The notes under the pieces were generated by a model. That model was not told the DNA's origin. It saw only the letters and a list, made by a program, of their open reading frames with translations, and did not search any database. From a virus, in the IMG/VR virus record IMGVR_UViG_3300023435_000036, positions 1-43,676 of that record: a DNA stretch of 43,676 nucleotides. One strand, written 5' to 3'. Each line of letters begins with the position of its first letter. Within the stretch, counting starts at the first letter, position 1. This document shows, in pieces, positions 6,538 through 16,398 of the stretch. A program made the translations under genes and the position numbers.

Positions 6538-9500
6538 ATGAAATTCGTTAATAGTAAAAGATTCAGTCCAGTTGTTTTTGAAGAAGATCTTCCTGATCCA
6601 CAGGATTATTTTCACAAGACTCCTGAGACTATCGATAAGGAATTTCTCAAGAAAGGAAACTACTTTATAGATGTTGCATGGTGGAGTAAGCAGATAGACA
6701 GATGTATGAACGGATATACTGTAAAAGATGCTATTGCTCCTGGTGGTGATATGATGATTGACGGTATCGATGCTATCTGGTATCCTAATGGAGACTGCTA
6801 TATCCCTTTATATGATCTACTGATAAAAGATAGGACTGTATGGATATCTGGAAGACATTATTTTTATCTTAACTTCTGGCCTATCTATGGTACTAAAAAA
6901 GGATCTAAAAGCAAGGGACTTACCAATCCTAGATTCTTAGGTATGGACTTCTTCTTTGCCATGCGTGTAGAGATGATGTTTGACCAGAACAAAGATGGAC
7001 AGGAATTAAAATGTAGGCAGATAGGGATAAGCGAAAAAGGTGCTGGTATGGTAATAGGATATAATTATACTTTCTATCCTGACTCACAGAACTTAATCAT
7101 TGGTGGTGTACAGGCAGATGCAGATCATACTATGCAGCGTACCATTGAGGGATTAGATAATCTGGCTAACACTCAGTTCTACAAAGAACGTAAGAGGGGT
7201 GGAGACAGTAAGAAATATGTAAAGGCTAAGAACTATGGTGCTGAGATCTATTCACTTACAGCTAAGAACGACTTCCAGACTGCATCAAGGTTCAGTCCAT
7301 TTGTTGTATGGTATGAAGAGATTGGTAAAGGAGTGAAGGGATGGTCTTTAGAGGTAGCTAAATATATTGATCCCTCTATAGAAACTGAAGGAGAAAAAAC
7401 GGGTTGGCAGTTTTTTATCGGAACCGCAGGGGAGATGGATGAAGGCATATATGACTTAGAACTACGTCATTATAACCCTGAAGAATATAATATATTATCC
7501 TTTGATAATGTCTTTGAGAAAGAAAATCCTGATCAATCTGTTAAGGTAGGACACTTTACAGGTAAAGACTGGTATCTTAAAGTCGATGAAGATGGTAACC
7601 CACTACGAAGAGAGAGTAGGATGGATATCTTACGAAGAAGGTCTCTTAAAAAACCAGAGGACAGATATAAGTTTATCACCCAGAGACCTATCTATGCTTC
7701 AGAGGCTTTCTTAACGACTGTAGCAGGCTTCTTTGGAGAATATAAGATACAACTGTTAAACGCAAGGAAGACACAGCTTAGGACTAAGAAAGAACTTCAG
7801 GTAGTACGGACAGGAAGACTAGAGTTTATAGAAGGTACTAACTGGAAGAAAGGCTTTAAGTTTGAACCTGACGAAACTAATGGATGGTTAAAAATTATAG
7901 AGGAGCCAGAACTCGATGAGAAAGATCATCATTATAGAGGATTGTATCGTGGAGGATGTTTGCTGCCAGGAGAAAAAGTGATAACTAATGATGGATTAAA
8001 AAATGCAGAAAATGTTTTTGAAAATGATAAACTTGTTAATGAATATGGAGATTATGTAGAAATACAAAACTTTTTTAAGAGAATGAAAATAGACTCTGAT
8101 GTGTATACTATTAAGTCAGGGAATACATTTAGAACTAATACAGTAACAGAAGAACACCCTGTATTAATAACTAAACCAAAGTTTCATTCAGATAAGACAG
8201 TTAATGAAGATGCTTTTGATTTTTCTTATGAGCAAGCTAAAGATATAAATGTGGGAGATTGGACAAGGGTTCCTAATTTATATAATAAAGAATCAAAAGA
8301 TCTTATTATGTGTAGTTTATGGGATGATGAAAATTGCAGGATTGATAGGAGGATTGATAATCCATTATTTGATAAAGATTTTTGGTGGTTTGTTGGATTA
8401 TGGCTTGGTGATGGATACTGTGATAATCACTATAAGAAAATTTCTATATCTATAAATAGTAAGGAGTCTTTTTATCTAAAAAAATTAGAGGAAATAGTAC
8501 TTAGATTATTTAATAGAAAAGTAAGCTGTAGAAAAAGAAATGGGTCTACAGAGTGTACGTTTTCTATTTCTCAGTTAAACTTATTTTTAACAAAGCATTT
8601 TGGAAAATATTCTTATGGAAAGAGGATACCTGAATGGGCTAAATATATTAAAAAAGATTTAAAGAGAAGCTTAATGCTTGGATATCTAGATTCTGATGGA
8701 TGTATTTCAAAACACCTAAGAGGATATTATAATATACAATATATAAGTGTTAACTTAGAATTATTAGAATCTATTCAGGATATAGGATTCTCATTAGGTA
8801 TAGTATCTAGTTTATGTAAACTTAGAGACGCATCTGTACATATATTTCCAGGTAATCCTAAAAAGAGTAAAACAAGAGAGTGTTATCAGTTACGTTTTAC
8901 ACATCATGATACTTTAAACTTGGTAGAGCAGTTAGATTGTAAGAATGATCTTAAAATACAAAGAATAGATTTTAAAAACTTACCAAAAGTAAGAAGAAGG
9001 CCAAAAGATAGTTGTTTTTTAAGTGCTGATAATAGGTTTATATATTTTAAGATAAAGAATATTGAAAAAGAAAAATATACCGGAACAGTTTACAACTTTG
9101 AATGTGATACCCATACTTATATTGGACATCATATAGGATATCATAATTGTGACAGCTACGACCAGGATGAAGCCCACACTTCCAAGTCTAAAGGTGCTAT
9201 GTATATCAAGAAGGGATTCAATCCTTACAAGAAAGAGTCTGTTGCTAATCTATATGTAGCTCAGATACTAGAAAGACCTTCAGTAGAACATGGAGGAGCA
9301 GAAGCTTTTTATCTTCACTGTGCTATGGCCGGTATATGGTTTGGATGCTTTGGCAATATAAATATAGAATATTCTAACTTACGTATCTTCCAATGGTTTA
9401 GTGATCATGGCTATGACTTCTTACTCAAGGAGAGACCACGCTTAGCCTTTGCAGGGATGATAGGAAAGTCTCAGGTGAGTAACCGTTATGGTACTGACAG

Positions 9501-9789
9501 GGCTCTCAAGCCTCAGATACTAGCTATAGGATCCTCATCACTGACAGAAGACTCTATCAACAACATGTATTTTATAGAGATGGTAGTTGCCTTGGCTCAG
9601 TATCGTTATGATCCTTCAGGGAAAAAATATAATTGTGATATTACTATTGCCTTCTGTGAGACAGAGGTTGGTATGAAAGAAGATGAGCTCATTCCTGTGA
9701 CAAAGGTAGATGCTCATAAAGAGACTGATAAGAAAGGTTTTTTGGTTTATAAGAGGAGTGCTAACGGAATATCATCTAAATTTGTATAA
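6538..9789 (+). CDS. Terminase large subunit (TerL) interrupted by an intein
   Basis: The DNA-packaging motor ATPase and nuclease. The open frame is 1083 residues; removing the intein (residues 474-870) leaves 686, near the usual size for crAss-like TerL. In the ATPase domain, CRQIGISEKGAG at residues 159-170 is a terminase-type Walker A (R160...K167). VVWYEEIG, with E260 and E261, is Walker B with the catalytic glutamate. FIGTAGE follows as coupling motif. Right after the splice point, CDSYDQDEAHTSKS (D872, D875, D877) looks like the first acidic motif of the RNase H-like nuclease. The portal gene follows after 5 bases. The start at 6538 is the first ATG after the upstream stop. The protein should be inactive until spliced, since the intein separates ATPase and nuclease. 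Confidence 0.9.
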   Translation: MKFVNSKRFSPVVFEEDLPDPQDYFHKTPETIDKEFLKKGNYFIDVAWWSKQIDRCMNGYTVKDAIAPGGDMMIDGIDAIWYPNGDCYIPLYDLLIKDRTVWISGRHYFYLNFWPIYGTKKGSKSKGLTNPRFLGMDFFFAMRVEMMFDQNKDGQELKCRQIGISEKGAGMVIGYNYTFYPDSQNLIIGGVQADADHTMQRTIEGLDNLANTQFYKERKRGGDSKKYVKAKNYGAEIYSLTAKNDFQTASRFSPFVVWYEEIGKGVKGWSLEVAKYIDPSIETEGEKTGWQFFIGTAGEMDEGIYDLELRHYNPEEYNILSFDNVFEKENPDQSVKVGHFTGKDWYLKVDEDGNPLRRESRMDILRRRSLKKPEDRYKFITQRPIYASEAFLTTVAGFFGEYKIQLLNARKTQLRTKKELQVVRTGRLEFIEGTNWKKGFKFEPDETNGWLKIIEEPELDEKDHHYRGLYRGGCLLPGEKVITNDGLKNAENVFENDKLVNEYGDYVEIQNFFKRMKIDSDVYTIKSGNTFRTNTVTEEHPVLITKPKFHSDKTVNEDAFDFSYEQAKDINVGDWTRVPNLYNKESKDLIMCSLWDDENCRIDRRIDNPLFDKDFWWFVGLWLGDGYCDNHYKKISISINSKESFYLKKLEEIVLRLFNRKVSCRKRNGSTECTFSISQLNLFLTKHFGKYSYGKRIPEWAKYIKKDLKRSLMLGYLDSDGCISKHLRGYYNIQYISVNLELLESIQDIGFSLGIVSSLCKLRDASVHIFPGNPKKSKTRECYQLRFTHHDTLNLVEQLDCKNDLKIQRIDFKNLPKVRRRPKDSCFLSADNRFIYFKIKNIEKEKYTGTVYNFECDTHTYIGHHIGYHNCDSYDQDEAHTSKSKGAMYIKKGFNPYKKESVANLYVAQILERPSVEHGGAEAFYLHCAMAGIWFGCFGNINIEYSNLRIFQWFSDHGYDFLLKERPRLAFAGMIGKSQVSNRYGTDRALKPQILAIGSSSLTEDSINNMYFIEMVVALAQYRYDPSGKKYNCDITIAFCETEVGMKEDELIPVTKVDAHKETDKKGFLVYKRSANGISSKFV
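7957..9147 (+). mobile_element. Intein with LAGLIDADG/DOD homing endonuclease inside TerL
   Basis: The intein is 397 residues. It starts at Cys474 (CLLPGEKVITNDG, block A). Block B has TEEH (T537, H540). The endonuclease helices are FVGLWLGDG (Asp625) and LMLGYLDSDG (Asp720); both acidic residues are present, so the nuclease looks intact. Block F is VYNFECDTHTYIG, and the end is GYHN with His869-Asn870, followed by the +1 cysteine at 871. All canonical splicing residues are present, so splicing should be active. The DNA here is visibly more AT-rich than the flanking TerL coding sequence and uses different codons, consistent with separate ancestry. It sits next to the nuclease active site, a highly conserved spot typical of intein targets. 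Confidence 0.92.
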
Positions 9790-9794
9790 ATATT

Positions 9795-12449
9795 ATGGAA
9801 TTTAACGAGTTATATGTATCGGACAATAAGAAGACTCCTGAATGGATAGAAAAGCTTGTTAAGCATTATGTTCAGGCAGACAGTGGTAATAGTGCTGATA
9901 TTACCAGGGATGAGATATGCTGGCAGTACTATCATAACGAACTCAATGAGGACAGGTTTAACTATCTCTTAGAGGTAGGGAAGTATAGCCTTCCTGCTAA
10001 GCCAAGACATATTCCTTTGCAGAAACACCTCTTAGACTCTCTCTCCTCTCAGCAGGTACGCAGGCCTTTTGTTTTCAGTATATCCTCAGTAGACGAAGGA
10101 TCGGTAAAGAAGAAGTCACAACAGAGGATCATGGCAGCTATGAATGACATCACTATGCTGATACGTCAGAAGCACTATGGAAACATCACTAATATCTATA
10201 AGCTACAGTCTCAGATAGAGCAGCTAAAGCAAGCACTACAGAGGGAACCTCAGAATGAGAAAGAGTTTGAGTCCATGCGTATGATGGAGATGCAGCTACC
10301 TTATATGGAGATAGAGATAAACCACCTTATAGAAGTTATAAAGGCAGAAGACTCTATTGACGAGAAGCAGATAGAGCAACTACAGAGATACTATAGGTAT
10401 TCCCATAAAGATATCGAAGAAGAGAGAGCTCAGAAGCTTATGATAAAGCTTAGAAGAGATCTAAACATAAAAGGAAAGTCCGGTAACAACTTCATCTCTC
10501 ATATCGTCACAGGAAAGCAATATTACTATGTAGACTACATCCAGGGAGAGAAGTGGCCCAGGATGGATAATGTAAGCTCTACCAAGATACGCTATCCTAA
10601 GATTCCTAACATCCCATGGGTACAAGATGGTCCATGGGTAATACTAGAAGAGGTGATGAGCTACCAACAGTTGTATCGTGAGTTTGGTACAGACATAGTA
10701 ACCAAGTATGGTAACAACAAGCTAAAAGAGTTATCAGAGACAGCAAGCTTTAAGACTTCTACCTCTACACGCTTTGTAAGTACTCCTTACGGTGGTGTAG
10801 ACTACAATGGTCCTTATCAGGGTAGCTTTGAAAATTCACAGGGTATAAAGGTCAAGAGAGTCTTTGTAAAGATACCAAGGAAGATAAGGGTAAAATATTC
10901 TCCTAACAAGTATGATCCTAATAAGTTCTTCCGTCACTTCTCTGATGATGGTAAGAAGGTTATCAATGAAGACAACTATCACTACCGTGAAGGTGTATAT
11001 ACCAATAAGAAAGATAAGAAAGAAAAGCATAACAGGAAAGAGGTAGAATGCTATCGCGAGTCCAGGGGTGAGTACATGAAGGAATATCCTATCAACGATG
11101 TCTACCAGGGAATAGTTATAGAGAATGATATTATCATACAGTGTAGAAAGAAAGAGGAGGCTCCTAGAAGTGTAGACAGCTATGGTGATGTGAAGCTTCC
11201 TATTGTAGGACCTACCTTCAGTGACATCTCCAAGCAACCTTATAGTCTTATCTGGACTACCAAGGACTTACAAGAGCTTTATGATATTGTCTATACTATG
11301 AGAGAGCTCATGTTAGCAGTATCAGGAACCAAGACTATTATCTTCGACCAGTCACAGAAGAACTCCACACTAGAAGACGCGGAATACGAGTATCAGAAGA
11401 AGAAGGGTACTATACCTATAGAAACTGTAGATAGTGTCACAGGGAGGCCTAAAAACGCCTCTTTCAACCAATGGCAGATGATAGATCTATCGTTGAGTCA
11501 GAGTGTACAGTATCTTGAGAATATGCTAGCACAGTTAGAAGATGCTATAGGTAACATTATAGGTATCCCAAGACAGCGACAGGGACAAGTGGTGAACACG
11601 GACCAGGTAGGTACCTTTAAAGAGTCCATACAGAGGGCTCAGCTAATCACAGAGATACTTTATCACGATCATGACCAGATAGAGGCTAAAGCACTTACAC
11701 AGGTCTTAAACCTTGCAGGAAAGTATTGTATGCATAAAGAGTCAGTCCTTGAGATACAGGACAATGACTTTGGTAGAGACTTTGTTAAGCTACCTAAGAA
11801 TCTGTTTAAGGGTATCCAATTTGAAGTAATGGTAATGGATAACTCTGAAGAGCAACGTAAGGTAGATGAACTAAGGAACCTTTCCATGATGGCTTTTAAG
11901 TCCGGAACATTACCTTTCTCTGCTATTATAGAGACCTATGATAGTGAAACGCTGGTAGCTATGAAGAACAAGGTAAAGTACTTTGTAGATCAGGCAGAAG
12001 ACATGCAGCAAGAAAATGCTCAAGCTGAAAGGGCAAGTAGGGAGAAGGTAGAAGGACAGAGGATACAACTGCAAAAAGAGATGGCTAAGTTCTCCGCAGA
12101 CTCACAGATGCAGATACAACAGCTCCAAGGGCAGATAGCTATGGAGAAAGAGAACGTAAAAGCTCAGTCAGAAAACTTAGACCGTCAGCTTGCAGAGAAG
12201 AAGATAGATATCGATGCTAAGCTGAAGTATTTCGAACTACTCAACGAACAACAGAGTGAAAATGCAGTCCTCTCCAATAACGATAAACATTCTACTATCA
12301 GTGAAAAGATCAGTGTGTTGGAACTACAGATGAACAATATCATGGGAATGGCTAACCTATCTAGTAATCATGAGATAGGTAAAGAGAAGGTAAAGGTAGA
12401 AAAGGAGAAGGCTAAAAAGATGGTAAAAGAACATGTCAGCGATAAGTAG
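9795..12449 (+). CDS. Portal protein
   Basis: The 884-residue product forms the dodecameric ring through which DNA enters and leaves the head (family knowledge). It is assigned by its place directly after TerL, its length, and its helical, basic/acidic layout. The motif GIPRQRQGQVVNTDQVGTFK near residue 590 resembles the conserved core of crAss-like portals (from memory). Residues about 740-884 are a long glutamine-, glutamate- and lysine-rich coiled coil, suggesting a barrel or crown region. The gene ends immediately before the promoter at 12450, so it is the last gene of the packaging unit. Confidence 0.8.
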   Translation: MEFNELYVSDNKKTPEWIEKLVKHYVQADSGNSADITRDEICWQYYHNELNEDRFNYLLEVGKYSLPAKPRHIPLQKHLLDSLSSQQVRRPFVFSISSVDEGSVKKKSQQRIMAAMNDITMLIRQKHYGNITNIYKLQSQIEQLKQALQREPQNEKEFESMRMMEMQLPYMEIEINHLIEVIKAEDSIDEKQIEQLQRYYRYSHKDIEEERAQKLMIKLRRDLNIKGKSGNNFISHIVTGKQYYYVDYIQGEKWPRMDNVSSTKIRYPKIPNIPWVQDGPWVILEEVMSYQQLYREFGTDIVTKYGNNKLKELSETASFKTSTSTRFVSTPYGGVDYNGPYQGSFENSQGIKVKRVFVKIPRKIRVKYSPNKYDPNKFFRHFSDDGKKVINEDNYHYREGVYTNKKDKKEKHNRKEVECYRESRGEYMKEYPINDVYQGIVIENDIIIQCRKKEEAPRSVDSYGDVKLPIVGPTFSDISKQPYSLIWTTKDLQELYDIVYTMRELMLAVSGTKTIIFDQSQKNSTLEDAEYEYQKKKGTIPIETVDSVTGRPKNASFNQWQMIDLSLSQSVQYLENMLAQLEDAIGNIIGIPRQRQGQVVNTDQVGTFKESIQRAQLITEILYHDHDQIEAKALTQVLNLAGKYCMHKESVLEIQDNDFGRDFVKLPKNLFKGIQFEVMVMDNSEEQRKVDELRNLSMMAFKSGTLPFSAIIETYDSETLVAMKNKVKYFVDQAEDMQQENAQAERASREKVEGQRIQLQKEMAKFSADSQMQIQQLQGQIAMEKENVKAQSENLDRQLAEKKIDIDAKLKYFELLNEQQSENAVLSNNDKHSTISEKISVLELQMNNIMGMANLSSNHEIGKEKVKVEKEKAKKMVKEHVSDK

Positions 12450-12480
12450 TTGACTTTAAATAACTAATTTTTTATATTTG
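12450..12480 (+). promoter_or_regulatory. Bacteroidetes-type promoter for the capsid operon
   Basis: TTG at 12450-12452 and TATATTTG at 12473-12480 match the Bacteroidetes sigma-70 pattern TTG...TAnnTTTG with 20 bases between. They lie in the only notable gap of this region, just after the portal stop, with the next start at 12501. The short leader is AT-rich (acataaataatacaaac) and lacks a Shine-Dalgarno site. Confidence 0.7.
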
Positions 12481-12500
12481 TTACATAAATAATACAAACA

Positions 12501-13649
12501 ATGGAAGACGAGAACAAGAACACAGACGGTATTGAAATCAAAGATGGTGATTTTGATCAGCAGAAATTTATGGATGCAGCAAGAGGTAATCCTGGTGGTA
12601 ATCCTGATGGTACTGGCGACTCAGGTGCCGGTGCCGGTGCTGGTGATGGAATTAAAGATGAGGCTACACTAGCTGCTGAGAAGTTGGCTGCTGATGCTGC
12701 TGCTGCAGGTAGTGGTACTCAGGTAGATTTAGATCCTTATTGGAAAGGATTGGCAGAAACCTATAAAGGAGAAGATGGTAAGTATGAACTGCCAAAAGAA
12801 ATCCTTACAGGAAAGAAAGAAAGTGGAGAAGACCTTACCGAGGCAGAGAGATATAAGATGCTACAGGACCATATCATAGCAAACAATCCTCCTGTGATAA
12901 GAGATCCTTTTATTGTAGAGTACCTAGAAGAGTCCCAGAAAAAAGATTTTGATAGATCTAAGTTTCTTCAGACAAAGCAGAAAGAGTCTAACGTGATGAA
13001 CCTTCCTGCTAAAGACTTCCTTAAAGAGGTCTATAAGAGTCATGCTCAAGCGAACAAGCTAGAGTGGAGTGATGACATGGTACAGTCAAAACTTGACAAG
13101 ATGGATGACATTGATGCAGAGTTTGAAGCTAACAAGTTCAAATCTAATATGCAGAATGTCCAGAGCAATAGAGAATATAATATCAATGAGCAAAACAAGG
13201 TTAGGATGAATGCAGACCTTGAGACTGCTCAGGCTGAAACAGAAGTACTGTTAAATACATATATTGACGAAAACAAAGAGAAAACTAATATAGGTGGATT
13301 TGAGTTCGGAGAATCCGATAGACAAGAATACATCGAGTTTTTACCAGAGTTTACCAAGAAGGAAGTATTGGAAGTAGATGGAAGACCTTATATTGCCAGC
13401 AAAGCTGATGTGGTCTTAAATGAAATCTTCCAGAATCCTAAACAATCATTAAACATTCTCTCTTACCTGTACTTAGTACATAAGGGTAAGATTGATGGTT
13501 TCAATGCTGACGCACTTGAGGCTAAGAAAGAAGATCTAGAAAGAAAGTTAAAAGGGGACAGAAAAGACAACATACAACCTGGAGCTGGTCAACATGACAA
13601 GCCAGGCTTTGATATGAATGCCTTTATGGCTGCTGCTAAGAAAAAGTAG
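12501..13649 (+). CDS. Scaffold-like protein between portal and major capsid
   Basis: The 382-residue product is acidic and largely helical, with a low-complexity G/A/D-rich stretch at about residues 30-75 (GAGAGAGDG, AADAAAAG). Its place between portal and capsid genes is that of scaffolding proteins, which shape the prohead and then leave or are degraded. The two ends carry a similar short motif: DFDQQKFMDAARG near residue 18 and GFDMNAFMAAAKKK at the very C-terminus. The latter is a basic helix of the kind by which scaffolds bind capsid protein. No protease motif is visible. It could instead be a head decoration or minor capsid protein. Confidence 0.6.
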   Translation: MEDENKNTDGIEIKDGDFDQQKFMDAARGNPGGNPDGTGDSGAGAGAGDGIKDEATLAAEKLAADAAAAGSGTQVDLDPYWKGLAETYKGEDGKYELPKEILTGKKESGEDLTEAERYKMLQDHIIANNPPVIRDPFIVEYLEESQKKDFDRSKFLQTKQKESNVMNLPAKDFLKEVYKSHAQANKLEWSDDMVQSKLDKMDDIDAEFEANKFKSNMQNVQSNREYNINEQNKVRMNADLETAQAETEVLLNTYIDENKEKTNIGGFEFGESDRQEYIEFLPEFTKKEVLEVDGRPYIASKADVVLNEIFQNPKQSLNILSYLYLVHKGKIDGFNADALEAKKEDLERKLKGDRKDNIQPGAGQHDKPGFDMNAFMAAAKKK

Positions 13650-13688
13650 TACTCACCCACTCACTAATCATTTTAAATAATAAAGAAA

Positions 13689-15167
13689 ATGAGATTAGTA
13701 CCCGGAAACGAAGTAACTGTTGCTCAACAATCGATCACAAGTCGCTTGTTAGTAAACATGGGAGTTATAGATCCTGATATGATGACTACAATATTTAGCA
13801 TGTATCCAGAGATGGCTCCATTAACAGCGTTGCTTGACGCTAAAAATTACAAGACAGAAGGCATTAACTATGGTACAAACTGGTTGCTCGATGGAGGAAG
13901 ATTCAACACTGTTTCATCTAACCATGTACAGTATCGTATTGCCAATGATGATTATCGTGTAGAGAGATTCAGACCAGGACCTAACGGTGTCTGTTATGAA
14001 GACGAAGCGAATGCTAGCCAACCAGGTTTGAGTAAGCTTCCTTTCTATATCTACCTGGATTCTAACTATGCAGGTGGTAACGAAGTCATCCTCCTAGCTG
14101 ATGGTGAGACACAGCTATATATTATCGACAAAGATGCAGGCGAACCTGTCTCCGGTGGAGTATGGAGATACCGTGTAAAAGTTGATGGTAACAATAAGTC
14201 AGAGTACGTAGATACAAACCTTATGCAAGATGGTGACGAAGTACAGGTCGTAACATCTAAGTATACCCAGGACTTCTCAGTTGGAGGTAATGAAAAGTAT
14301 GATTTCGGTGGATTCGGTGATGCTTACCTTACCCTACAGAGGTTTAAATATTCTTACTCTGGTACTGCAGCAGCCATGGATAAAAACAAACAGGTGAGAG
14401 GTCGCTATGTAGGTATCCCAGGATACGAAGACAAAGCTTTTATCACAGCAGCAGAAGAAATTATGATGAAGAACATTGCCAGGTACCTTGACTTCCAATT
14501 ACTCGAAGGAAAAGGAACTGTTAGCAAGGATACCAAAGAGGTAGTTCTTACTGACGGTGCTAACCAGGACATCCTCTCAGGTAATGGTGTATTGTATTCA
14601 GGAGATGGCCCTATTGAGTTCCCACTGAATAATGGATGGACAGAACCAGTGCTTACTGCTTTACTTAGGGATATTGATACGTATATTAGACCTGACGAAA
14701 ATGGTAAGAGAGAGGTTGCTCTTTTCTTACATCCTACATCATATTTCGACTTGCAGACATTGCTTGCCAGTATGAATGTTACTCAGAATCAGAATATCAT
14801 AGGTGACGGTGATAACAAGATCATCAACAACACTTATAAAGGGTATTCTTTGGGTGGTATTACGCTTCTCCTGACCCGTTCTACCTCTCTATCACGTAGG
14901 CCTGGTAAAGTCCTTAAAGACGGTACTAAGTCTAATGAATGGGTTGGTATCATGCTACCTCTAGGATTGACTGCCAGTGGTGACAGAGGTATTCAGCTTA
15001 TCCAGTTGAGACCTATGAGTAAAGGTACTGTAGCCGGTATCGACAAAGGTGGGAATATTTCATCTGAAGTTGACGGTTCCTCAGAACATGCACTCATCCA
15101 GAATGGTGTTATCTCACAGATTCAACCTATTAAATTGTACAGACCTTACTTGAACAACTTAATGTAA
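13689..15167 (+). CDS. Major capsid protein (HK97-fold, crAss-like)
   Basis: The 492-residue product is assigned from its place after portal and scaffold and its typical size. Its composition is capsid-like: an N-terminal helical arm (SRLLVNMGVIDPDMMTTIF), a beta-rich core, a helix with ITAAEEIMMKNIARYLDFQL, and a C-terminal part with SLGGITLLLTRSTSLS and VGIMLPLGLTASGD. It resembles crAss-like capsid proteins from memory. The start follows a 39-base AT-rich spacer (aataataaagaaa) with no Shine-Dalgarno site, as in highly expressed Bacteroidetes genes. It forms the icosahedral shell. Confidence 0.8.
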   Translation: MRLVPGNEVTVAQQSITSRLLVNMGVIDPDMMTTIFSMYPEMAPLTALLDAKNYKTEGINYGTNWLLDGGRFNTVSSNHVQYRIANDDYRVERFRPGPNGVCYEDEANASQPGLSKLPFYIYLDSNYAGGNEVILLADGETQLYIIDKDAGEPVSGGVWRYRVKVDGNNKSEYVDTNLMQDGDEVQVVTSKYTQDFSVGGNEKYDFGGFGDAYLTLQRFKYSYSGTAAAMDKNKQVRGRYVGIPGYEDKAFITAAEEIMMKNIARYLDFQLLEGKGTVSKDTKEVVLTDGANQDILSGNGVLYSGDGPIEFPLNNGWTEPVLTALLRDIDTYIRPDENGKREVALFLHPTSYFDLQTLLASMNVTQNQNIIGDGDNKIINNTYKGYSLGGITLLLTRSTSLSRRPGKVLKDGTKSNEWVGIMLPLGLTASGDRGIQLIQLRPMSKGTVAGIDKGGNISSEVDGSSEHALIQNGVISQIQPIKLYRPYLNNLM

Positions 15168-15177
15168 TAAAAAGACT

Positions 15178-16398
15178 ATGACAACAACGACAGAGAATAA
15201 AGACAAAGTAAAAGTAATCTTCATGGAGCCTATCTATAAGAAGCATCCATGGACTATACCTATCACTAAGGTAGGTAACAACTACATGACAGGCCAAGAC
15301 CTGACGGTAGATAAGAAGACAGGAGCCACTCCGTTGACTGCTGAAGAGTTAGAGAAGTTTCCTTTTGTCATAAATCCGACAACCTTTCCCAAGGTCAGGG
15401 ATTTTCACACATATGATATGTCTCTCTTTGCTGATAAAACTATGGTAGATCTTATCCTTATTTCTAAAAGGATAGCAAGGACAGAGCTGGACTATAAAAG
15501 AGATCCAGGTTCTTTCTATGGTTATCTTCACAATGCAACCCTTGAGGCTCAGAGTGAGAATAGCTTCTATGATAATGTTTTTGATGCAGAGAGTTTCATT
15601 CGTACATGGCCTCCGGAAAGGTATATTGAATTGGTTCTTTTGCTTAACAACAGAATTCAAAATTCAGAGTTTTATATTCCTGAGAAAGGGGTAGGGATGT
15701 CAGTACAACGCAATGGTTTGTTAAAAGCATGCCACAAGTATCCTGAGATTGTCCTTAACTGCTCTCCTGATAAAGATAAGAGTCTGGAAGCTCACATTGT
15801 AATATTGGAATTGATATTCTACAACATCCTCAATCGTAATCGTAACAATGATATTATGTATGATGGTACATTCCTTGGTAATGACACTAAAAGTGCAATA
15901 CGTTTCCTCAACAAGAAGGATAACGAACATTTAAAGACCAGGCTATATAACCTCTTACAGAATAAAAAAGGTAAGATTACCGATGGACAGAAGGAAGAAT
16001 TAGATTTCAAGATAGGCAAGACGATCCCTTCTACACTAGCTAGCTACACTAACGCTATTAATATGCTTAGGGTATCTGTCCTGGATGGTAAAGAGAAAGA
16101 TGCTGATAATGCATTCGACTCTATTAAGGCTATCCATGCAGAGCTATTGAAGATGGGTCATACTCCTGAGTTTACACTTGAGAATGCTACCAGTCTCTAT
16201 GAGAATATGAAGACCGGTAATGAATCTAAAAAGCTTAAAGAAGAGCTAACAAGAATCTCAAAGGCAGAAGATGGACTTGGTAAACTTCAACGGAAGGTCA
16301 AGCACCACCTTACTCCTTATGTCGAAGAAGACTGTAAGGACTTTTGGGATGATACTGAAAAATTGATTAATTATATGGTAGAGAAAAAATTTAGCTAA
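15178..16398 (+). CDS. Unknown 406-residue protein of the capsid operon
   Basis: It lies 10 bases after the capsid stop and shares one base with the next start (TAATG at 16396-16400). The product is soluble and mixed alpha/beta at first (VKVIFMEPIYKKHPWTIPIT), then mainly helical, with a charged coiled-coil-like end. I recognise no motif. Gene order suggests a capsid-associated or neck assembly factor conserved next to crAss-like capsid genes. This is context only. Confidence 0.6.
   Translation: MTTTTENKDKVKVIFMEPIYKKHPWTIPITKVGNNYMTGQDLTVDKKTGATPLTAEELEKFPFVINPTTFPKVRDFHTYDMSLFADKTMVDLILISKRIARTELDYKRDPGSFYGYLHNATLEAQSENSFYDNVFDAESFIRTWPPERYIELVLLLNNRIQNSEFYIPEKGVGMSVQRNGLLKACHKYPEIVLNCSPDKDKSLEAHIVILELIFYNILNRNRNNDIMYDGTFLGNDTKSAIRFLNKKDNEHLKTRLYNLLQNKKGKITDGQKEELDFKIGKTIPSTLASYTNAINMLRVSVLDGKEKDADNAFDSIKAIHAELLKMGHTPEFTLENATSLYENMKTGNESKKLKEELTRISKAEDGLGKLQRKVKHHLTPYVEEDCKDFWDDTEKLINYMVEKKFS

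Noticed and set aside
8249-8455. Second + frame within the intein
   Set aside because: It is a shadow in another frame of the intein endonuclease, whose LAGLIDADG motifs are in the main frame.
10836-11237. 133-codon antisense hydrophobic frame
   Set aside because: It lies opposite the portal gene, has no start context, and its hydrophobicity comes from reverse reading of lysine-rich codons.
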